DNA of 11,941 nucleotides. Source: HGM05232 sp964646495. Its GTDB lineage: Bacteria; Bacteroidota; Bacteroidia; Bacteroidales; Muribaculaceae. The stretch spans positions 1 through 11,941 of the forward strand of contig CAZYEO010000070.1 of the NCBI GenBank assembly GCA_964646495.1. Direction: 5' to 3'. Shown here in pieces: positions 6,700-11,941 of the stretch. The notes below the pieces were generated by a model. The model saw only the letters and a list, made by a program, of their open reading frames with translations, was not told where the DNA came from and ran no database searches. The stretch's first letter is position 1. Every line of letters starts with the position of its first letter. The position numbers were made by a program, and so were the translations under genes.

Positions 6700-9114
6700 A
6701 TGAACAAATATATAATAATAGTATTATTAGCGGTGATCCCAACAATCTCTATGGCAGCACGTCAAGAGGAGCTATTGAAAGATTCATGGAAATTCTGCAA
6801 AGGTGATGAATCGCCTGCCACAAAATGGGAAAATGTTACTATCCCTCATGATTGGGCTATTTATGGTCCATTTGATCGCAATAATGATTTGCAAGATGTG
6901 GCTGTGGTTCAAAATCAGGAGAAGGATGCTTCTATAAAGACTGGGCGCACAGGAGGTCTTCCATATGTTGGGGTTGGAACATATAAAAGAGATTTCAATC
7001 TTCCGGGGCTTGATAATAAAAGTGTGACTTTGGTTTTTGATGGTGCAATGAGCGAAGCACAAGTGGAAGTAAATGGAAAAGAAGTGATTTTTTGGCCTTA
7101 CGGTTATAATTCATTTTATTGCAATATAGATAGTGTTGCAAACGAAGGAAAAAATTCATTGAAAATAAGACTTGAAAATCGTCCTCAATCATCGCGTTGG
7201 TATCCCGGAGCCGGATTGTACCGCAATGTTCATCTTATTGTTACAGATAAAATACACGTGCCAGTGTGGGGAACTCAAATTACAACTCCCTATGTGGGGG
7301 AAGACTATGGAACTGTGAAATTGCTCACTTCTGTCAAAGGAGTAAAATCCGGAGAAATAATAGTGTTAAATACTGATATACTTGATTCGAATGGCAATAT
7401 TGTAGCAACCGATATGCGAAGTGTAAAGACTGCAGATAGATATACAGTAGAGCAGAATTTTGTAATAAATACCCCCCATTTATGGTCACCGGAAACTCCG
7501 GAGTTATATAACGCCACTACCAAAATATTGGTGGAGGGAAAAGAAGTTGATCGATATAATACCCGTTTTGGATTTCGTACCATTGAATTACGAGCTGATA
7601 AAGGATTTTTTCTTAATGGAAAAATGCGTAAATTTCAAGGAGTATGCAATCATCACGATTTAGGTCCACTTGGTGCAGCTGTTAATAAAGCGGCATTGCG
7701 TCGTCAGCTTGTGATGCTTAAAGATATGGGATGTGATGCCATAAGAACTTCACACAATATGCCGGCTCCAGAATTAGTGGAATTGTGCGATGAAATGGGA
7801 TTCATGATGATTGTAGAACCGTTTGATGAATGGGATGTGGCAAAATGCGACAATGGATATCACCGCTATTTCGATAAATGGGCTGAACGCGATATGATAA
7901 ACATGATTCATCAATATCGCAATAATGCTTGCGTGGTGATGTGGAGTATCGGAAACGAGGTTCCGAGTCAATGGAAAGCGGGTGGTGTAGAAGTGGCTAA
8001 ATTTCTCTTGGATATTTGTAAACGTGAAGATACTACGCGCCCAGTTACATGCGGAATGGATCAATTTGACGCAGTCATTAATAATGGATTTGCTGCTGTG
8101 CTTGATGTCCCCGGATTCAACTATAAAGTTAATCGTTATGATGAGGCTTATAGAGCATTGCCACAACGTTTGGTTTTGGGGACGGAAACCGCCTCGACAG
8201 TATCTTCGAGAGGAGTTTACAAATTTCCTGTAATAAAAGCGGGTGATGCTATTTATGATGACCATCAATCCTCCTCTTATGATACGGAATATTGCAGGTG
8301 GTCAAACATTCCCGATGATGATTTTGCCGTTGATGATGATTTGGAATACAATATAGGGCAATTTGTATGGACCGGTTTTGATTATCTTGGGGAACCATCT
8401 CCATATGATACTGATGCTTGGCCTAATCATAGCTCGATGTTTGGTATAATTGACTTGGCATCGATTCCAAAAGACCGATATTACTTATATCGAAGTAAAT
8501 GGAATGAAGATGATGCCACATTGCATATTCTACCCCATTGGAATTGGAAAGGACGCGAAGGAATGATAACCCCAGTGTTTGTATATACATCATATCCAAA
8601 AACTGAATTATTTGTCAATGGTGTGAGCCAAGGTATGCGAGAAAGGAATGATTCTACTCACATGAATCGTTACCGAATGATGTGGAAAGATGTAATTTAC
8701 CAACCAGGTAGTATAAAAGTTGTGGCTTATGATAAATCAGGAAAAGCTGTTGCAGAAAAATCAATTCATACAGCCGGTAAAGCACATCATCTTGTTGCAG
8801 AAGTAGATCGCACTCAGTTGAATGCTGACGGTGAGGATCTTGCGTATATTACTTTAAGAGTTGCCGATAAAGACGGAAATATCATACCTGACGATTCTCG
8901 AAAAGTTTCATTCAAAGTAAATGGAGCAGGGAAATTCCGAGCCGTTGCAAATGGCGATCCTACATGTCTCGATATGTTTCATGTACCAGAAATGCCTCTA
9001 TTTAGTGGAGCATTGACCGCCATTGTACAAAGTGATAATCAAGGTGGAGAAATAGAATTTATTGCCAGCGCAAAAGGGGTTAAACCTATTAAAATTAAGT
9101 TAAAGGCAAAGTAG
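6700..9114 (+). CDS. GH2 beta-galactosidase, periplasmic, with DUF4982 and C-terminal Ig-like domains
   Basis: Releases galactose from galacto-oligosaccharides made by GH53. It has 804 residues. The N-terminal hydrophobic leader (residues 1-19/20, ending SMAA) has no lipobox, so a type I signal peptide and periplasmic location are expected. Domains in order are a sugar-binding jelly roll (about 25-185), an Ig-like domain (187-293), a TIM barrel (295-600), a DUF4982-type beta domain (about 615-685) and an Ig/Big-like C-terminal domain (697-800). The barrel shows FQGVCNHHDLGPLG (312-325), DAIRTSHN (346-353), the acid/base segment WSIGNE with Glu420, and the nucleophile segment VLGTETAS with Glu496. 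Both catalytic residues are intact. GH2 also contains glucuronidases and mannosidases. Beta-galactosidase is preferred because of the GH53 neighbour, the galK-galM operon next door and the matching position of BT4667. It has its own promoter, 298 bases after GH53. Confidence 0.9.
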   Translation: MNKYIIIVLLAVIPTISMAARQEELLKDSWKFCKGDESPATKWENVTIPHDWAIYGPFDRNNDLQDVAVVQNQEKDASIKTGRTGGLPYVGVGTYKRDFNLPGLDNKSVTLVFDGAMSEAQVEVNGKEVIFWPYGYNSFYCNIDSVANEGKNSLKIRLENRPQSSRWYPGAGLYRNVHLIVTDKIHVPVWGTQITTPYVGEDYGTVKLLTSVKGVKSGEIIVLNTDILDSNGNIVATDMRSVKTADRYTVEQNFVINTPHLWSPETPELYNATTKILVEGKEVDRYNTRFGFRTIELRADKGFFLNGKMRKFQGVCNHHDLGPLGAAVNKAALRRQLVMLKDMGCDAIRTSHNMPAPELVELCDEMGFMMIVEPFDEWDVAKCDNGYHRYFDKWAERDMINMIHQYRNNACVVMWSIGNEVPSQWKAGGVEVAKFLLDICKREDTTRPVTCGMDQFDAVINNGFAAVLDVPGFNYKVNRYDEAYRALPQRLVLGTETASTVSSRGVYKFPVIKAGDAIYDDHQSSSYDTEYCRWSNIPDDDFAVDDDLEYNIGQFVWTGFDYLGEPSPYDTDAWPNHSSMFGIIDLASIPKDRYYLYRSKWNEDDATLHILPHWNWKGREGMITPVFVYTSYPKTELFVNGVSQGMRERNDSTHMNRYRMMWKDVIYQPGSIKVVAYDKSGKAVAEKSIHTAGKAHHLVAEVDRTQLNADGEDLAYITLRVADKDGNIIPDDSRKVSFKVNGAGKFRAVANGDPTCLDMFHVPEMPLFSGALTAIVQSDNQGGEIEFIASAKGVKPIKIKLKAK

Positions 9115-9116
9115 AC

Positions 9117-9149
9117 TTTTAGATGCACAAATAAAATGATATATATTTG
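9117..9149 (+). promoter_or_regulatory. Putative Bacteroides-type promoter for galK-galM-nucleotidyltransferase
   Basis: TATATTTG at 9142-9149 is an exact TAnnTTTG -7 box, identical to the one before GH2. TTTT at 9117-9120, just after the GH2 stop codon, is a weak -33 element 21 bases upstream. The leader to the ATG at 9219 would be about 63 bases and is A-rich without a Shine-Dalgarno. ACAAATA at 9127-9133 and TATTTGT at 9144-9150 form a perfect 7-bp inverted repeat around the spacer, echoing the dyad at the GH2 promoter. No terminator is visible between GH2 and this site, so read-through is also possible. Confidence 0.5.
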
Positions 9150-9172
9150 TAGAAACTTTATAAATGTGCGTT

Positions 9173-9185
9173 AAATACTAATAAC
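9173..9185 (+). repeat. Leader motif AAATACTAATAAC, copy 2 (upstream of galK)
   Basis: Exact second copy of the 13-base motif at 6639-6651, here 33 bases before the galactokinase ATG and 23 bases after the -7 box. The sequence that follows (CAAACAAATTAATC) also resembles the GH2 leader. The different distance from the -7 box argues against a fixed transcription-start element and leaves a leader-RNA role or chance. Confidence 0.45.
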
Positions 9186-9218
9186 CAAACAAATTAATCA
9201 TTTAAATTATTAAATACA

Positions 9219-10352
9219 ATGGAAAAGAAAATCAGAGCCGAATTTAAAAATCGATTTGAAAAAGAAGGGTCACTTTATGCTTCAGCAGGTCGAATAAATC
9301 TAATAGGTGAACATACAGACTATAATGGAGGATTTGTATTTCCGGGAGCAGTAGATAAAATCATTGAAATAGAAATTCTACCTAATAATACAGATATTGT
9401 GCGAGTATATTCTATTGATATTAATGAATCAGTTGAATTTGGATTAGAAGAAAAAGATATACCTAAATATCAATGGGCACGTTATATTTTTGGCGTATGT
9501 CGCGAAGTTATAAAACGTGGTGGAGTTGTTAAGGGATTTGATGCCGTATTTGCTGGCAACGTACCCTTGGGAGCAGGAATGTCGTCATCGGCAGCTCTTG
9601 AATCAGTGTTTGCTTTTGCTATTAATGATCTATTTAATGATAATAAAATAGATAAATTTGAATTAGCTCGCATCGGACAATCTACCGAGCATAATTATTG
9701 TGGCGTAAAATGTGGAATTATGGATCAATTTGCGTCAGTGTTCGGTAAAAAAGGATGTTTGATGCGTCTTGACTGTCAATCGATGGAATATGAATATTAC
9801 CCATTCGATCCTAAAGGATATAAATTGGTGCTTCTCGATTCAAAGGTAAAACATGAACTTGTGGGATCTCCATATAACCGTAGACGTGAATCATGCGAAA
9901 ATGTATCTAAGATTTTAAATCGCGAAACACTTCGTGGTGCTACCATGGCACAATTAGATGAGATCAAAGATAAAATTTCGGAGGAAGATTATATGCGTGC
10001 AGAGTATGTAATTGGCGAAGAAAAGCGTGTGCTTGATGTGTGCGAAGCCTTGAAGAATGGTGATTACGAAACAGTAGGCAATCGCATGTATGAAACTCAC
10101 CATGGAATGTCAAAACTCTATGAAGTAAGTTGTGAAGAACTTGATTATCTCAATGACCTTGCAAAAGAAAGTGGAGTAACCGGATCACGAATCATGGGAG
10201 GAGGATTTGGTGGTTGCACTATTAATCTTGTGAAAGATGAGTTATATGATAACTTTATCGCGTATGCTAAGAGCAAATTTAATGAAAAATATGGGCATGA
10301 ACCTCGCGTGATTGAGGTGGTAATATCTGACGGTGCTCATAAAATATCTTGA
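9219..10352 (+). CDS. galK: Galactokinase
   Basis: Phosphorylates alpha-D-galactose with ATP to galactose-1-phosphate, the entry step of the Leloir pathway, in the cytoplasm. It has 377 residues, the usual bacterial length, and no signal peptide. The galactokinase signature ASAGRINLIGEHTDYNGG (residues 21-38) carries the conserved Arg25, Glu31, His32 and Asp34. The GHMP ATP-binding motif is PLGAGMSSSAALE (116-128), the catalytic Asp lies in CGIMDQFAS (Asp169), and the C-terminal GHMP loop is GSRIMGGGFGGC (322-333). All key residues are intact. It has its own putative promoter 104 bases after GH2, and galM begins 3 bases after its stop, so the two are very probably cotranscribed. The ATG start is supported by the signature lying at its usual distance from the N-terminus. 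Family and function are secure. Confidence 0.97.
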   Translation: MEKKIRAEFKNRFEKEGSLYASAGRINLIGEHTDYNGGFVFPGAVDKIIEIEILPNNTDIVRVYSIDINESVEFGLEEKDIPKYQWARYIFGVCREVIKRGGVVKGFDAVFAGNVPLGAGMSSSAALESVFAFAINDLFNDNKIDKFELARIGQSTEHNYCGVKCGIMDQFASVFGKKGCLMRLDCQSMEYEYYPFDPKGYKLVLLDSKVKHELVGSPYNRRRESCENVSKILNRETLRGATMAQLDEIKDKISEEDYMRAEYVIGEEKRVLDVCEALKNGDYETVGNRMYETHHGMSKLYEVSCEELDYLNDLAKESGVTGSRIMGGGFGGCTINLVKDELYDNFIAYAKSKFNEKYGHEPRVIEVVISDGAHKIS

Positions 10353-10355
10353 TAT

Positions 10356-11399
10356 ATGAATATTGAGAAGAAAATTATAAATGGTGCTTCCGGTGATATT
10401 GTAATATACACATTGACAAATAGCACAGGTGCGAGTGTTGAAGTTTCTAACTTAGGAGCAGGAATAACATCGATCGTAGTTCCTGATAAGGATGGAAATA
10501 TGGCGGATGTGGTGCTCGGATATAAGAATAAAGAGGATTACTTATCCGATGGTCCATGCGCCGGCAAAACACCGGGTCGCTTTGCCAATAGAATAGCCAA
10601 TGGATTTTTCAAAATTGGCAATAAAGAATATCACTTGGCTACCAATAACGGTCCTAATGCGTTGCATGGAGGTCCAATGGGATTTGCAAATCTGCTATGG
10701 AATCATGAAGTTAAAAATGATTCTATTGTATTTACTCTTGAAAGTAAAGATGGCGATGAAGGGTATCCCGGCACTTTGAATACTACTGTTGAATATTCAT
10801 GGAGTGAAGACAATGAACTCATGATTAAGTACAATGCTTCGACCGATGCTCCTACAGTAGTAAATCTCACGAATCATGCATATTTTAACCTTGATGGGGA
10901 AAATTCAGGTTCTGTGTTAGATCATATACTTCAATTGAATAGCACTAAATACTTACCCACGGATCAGACATTAGTGCCAACCGGTGTTTTTGATGATGTG
11001 ACAGGTACTCCGATGGATTTTATTGAGCCTAAAAAACTGAGTAAAGACATTCAAGTTGAATTTGCAGCATTAAAATATGGCAAAGGATATGATAATTGCT
11101 GGGTGATAAATGATTGGATTCCCGGAAAAGAAAAGATTGCAGCTATTTTATATTCACAAAAATCGGGGAGAGAACTTACAGTCATTACCACTCAACCAGC
11201 AGTGCAGATATATACCGGTAATTGGCTTAAGGGATCGCCGATATCTAAATCTGGGAATCATTATGAGGATTATGATGGAGTGGCAATCGAATGTCAAGGA
11301 ATGCCAGATGCTCCTAACAAGCCACAATTTCCCTCGCAGTTATTGCGTCCCGGTGAAGAGTATAAACAGAGTATTAAATTTAGTTTTAAAATAAAATAA
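10356..11399 (+). CDS. galM: Aldose 1-epimerase (galactose mutarotase), cytoplasmic
   Basis: Interconverts beta- and alpha-D-galactose. GH2 beta-galactosidases release the beta anomer, while galactokinase needs alpha, so GalM links the two. It has 347 residues, the normal length, with no signal peptide, so it should act in the cytoplasm next to GalK. Conserved features are the Arg/Asn motif GRFANRI (74-80), NALHGG with His104 (the substrate-binding His), LTNHAYFNL with the catalytic acid His174, GYDNCW with Asp246, and AIECQ with the catalytic base Glu312. The full active-site set known from Lactococcus lactis GalM is thus present. It starts 3 bases after galK, and its stop TAA overlaps the ATG of the next gene (TAATG), which suggests translational coupling. 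Confidence 0.95.
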   Translation: MNIEKKIINGASGDIVIYTLTNSTGASVEVSNLGAGITSIVVPDKDGNMADVVLGYKNKEDYLSDGPCAGKTPGRFANRIANGFFKIGNKEYHLATNNGPNALHGGPMGFANLLWNHEVKNDSIVFTLESKDGDEGYPGTLNTTVEYSWSEDNELMIKYNASTDAPTVVNLTNHAYFNLDGENSGSVLDHILQLNSTKYLPTDQTLVPTGVFDDVTGTPMDFIEPKKLSKDIQVEFAALKYGKGYDNCWVINDWIPGKEKIAAILYSQKSGRELTVITTQPAVQIYTGNWLKGSPISKSGNHYEDYDGVAIECQGMPDAPNKPQFPSQLLRPGEEYKQSIKFSFKIK

Positions 11400-11941
11400 T
11401 GAAACCAACATTGTGTGTATTGGCTGCCGGAATGGGTAGCAGATATGGAGGACTGAAACAGCTTGATGGATTGGGTCCAAATGGAGAAACTATTATGGAC
11501 TATTCTATATATGATGCCATAAAGAGTGGATTTGGTAAAGTCGTATTTGTGATACGCAAAGATTTTGAGACAGAATTCAGATCGAAAATATTATCGAAAT
11601 ATGAGAATCATATCCCTGTAGAGGTAGTGTTTCAATCAATAGATAAATTGCCTTCAGGATATTCTGTGCCGGTAGATAGGACAAAACCATGGGGTACTAA
11701 TCACGCACTGCTTATGGCGAAAGATGTTATTAAAGAACCATTTGCAATAATAAATGCCGATGATTTTTATGGAAGAAACAGCTATGAAGTAATTGCGCGT
11801 GAGTTAACCGATAAAACTACAGTAGGAGATTATTGTATGGTAGGATTCAGAGTCGGTAATACTCTTTCTAAGAGCGGAACTGTAGCAAGAGGAATATGCA
11901 CTACCGATGAACATGGTTATCTATCATCGGTATTTGAATGT
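11399..11941 (+). CDS. Sugar-phosphate nucleotidyltransferase-family protein (3' partial)
   Basis: The frame is open to the right edge. 181 codons are visible, probably a bit over half of a protein of about 300 residues (family size from memory). The N-terminus has the nucleotide-binding signature VLAAGMGSRYGGLKQLDGLG (residues 7-26) of the NTP-transferase fold used by hexose-1-phosphate uridylyl- and related nucleotidyltransferases. A metal-binding region IINADDFYG (117-125) follows, preceded by KPWGTNHALLMA (96-107), which is typical of sugar-1-phosphate enzymes of this superfamily. The likely reaction is NTP plus sugar-1-phosphate to NDP-sugar. Its ATG overlaps the galM stop, so it belongs to the galK operon and galactose-1-phosphate is a plausible substrate, but the sequence alone does not prove this. 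It might instead handle glucose-1-phosphate or a cell-envelope sugar. The C-terminal substrate-specific part is outside the window. Confidence 0.8.
   Translation, partial: MKPTLCVLAAGMGSRYGGLKQLDGLGPNGETIMDYSIYDAIKSGFGKVVFVIRKDFETEFRSKILSKYENHIPVEVVFQSIDKLPSGYSVPVDRTKPWGTNHALLMAKDVIKEPFAIINADDFYGRNSYEVIARELTDKTTVGDYCMVGFRVGNTLSKSGTVARGICTTDEHGYLSSVFEC

Noticed and set aside
7774..8268. 164-codon open frame on the minus strand inside GH2
   Set aside because: Antisense to the catalytic barrel, whose motifs are intact in the + frame. The composition looks like a codon shadow.
11110..11394. 94-codon + strand frame overlapping the end of galM
   Set aside because: The galM frame holds the conserved catalytic Glu312 in this stretch; the alternative frame has no recognisable features.

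Overview
The window looks like chromosomal DNA from a member of the Bacteroidales (Bacteroidota). It is AT-rich and has a SusC/SusD pair. Lipoprotein signals are followed by acidic residues, Shine-Dalgarno sequences are absent, and A-rich leaders precede the starts. The promoters fit the Bacteroides-type -7 box TAnnTTTG. Genus cannot be fixed from this sequence; a gut Bacteroidales such as a Bacteroides or Muribaculaceae relative is my guess. All genes lie on the + strand.

Bases 1-6401 carry the end of a SusC-like TonB-dependent transporter, a SusD-like lipoprotein, a SusE/F-position surface glycan-binding lipoprotein and a GH53 endo-beta-1,4-galactanase. They are packed with gaps of 22, about 10 and 7 bases and are probably one operon. 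A 298-base spacer (6402-6699) follows. It holds a long imperfect hairpin and a promoter. Next is a GH2 beta-galactosidase (6700-9114) with a type I signal peptide. From memory, the order susC, susD, binding protein, GH53, GH2 is that of the pectic-galactan utilisation locus BT4671-BT4667 of Bacteroides thetaiotaomicron, so galactan (rhamnogalacturonan-I side chains) is the likely substrate.

A 104-base spacer (9115-9218) with a second, similar promoter leads into galactokinase, galactose mutarotase and the first 181 codons of a sugar-phosphate nucleotidyltransferase. These three are tightly linked: 3 bases between galK and galM, and a TAATG overlap into the third gene.

Read together, the window describes a route from polymer to sugar phosphate. 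GH53 and the binding proteins cut and capture galactan at the cell surface, SusCD imports galacto-oligosaccharides, and GH2 releases galactose in the periplasm. GalM and GalK then convert it to galactose-1-phosphate in the cytoplasm, and the last gene may activate it to a UDP-sugar. No inner-membrane galactose transporter, galT, galE or regulator is visible. The coding content is mostly of known families. The less ordinary signals are the spacer hairpin, the shared promoter/leader design of GH2 and galK, and the nucleotidyltransferase in the galactose operon.
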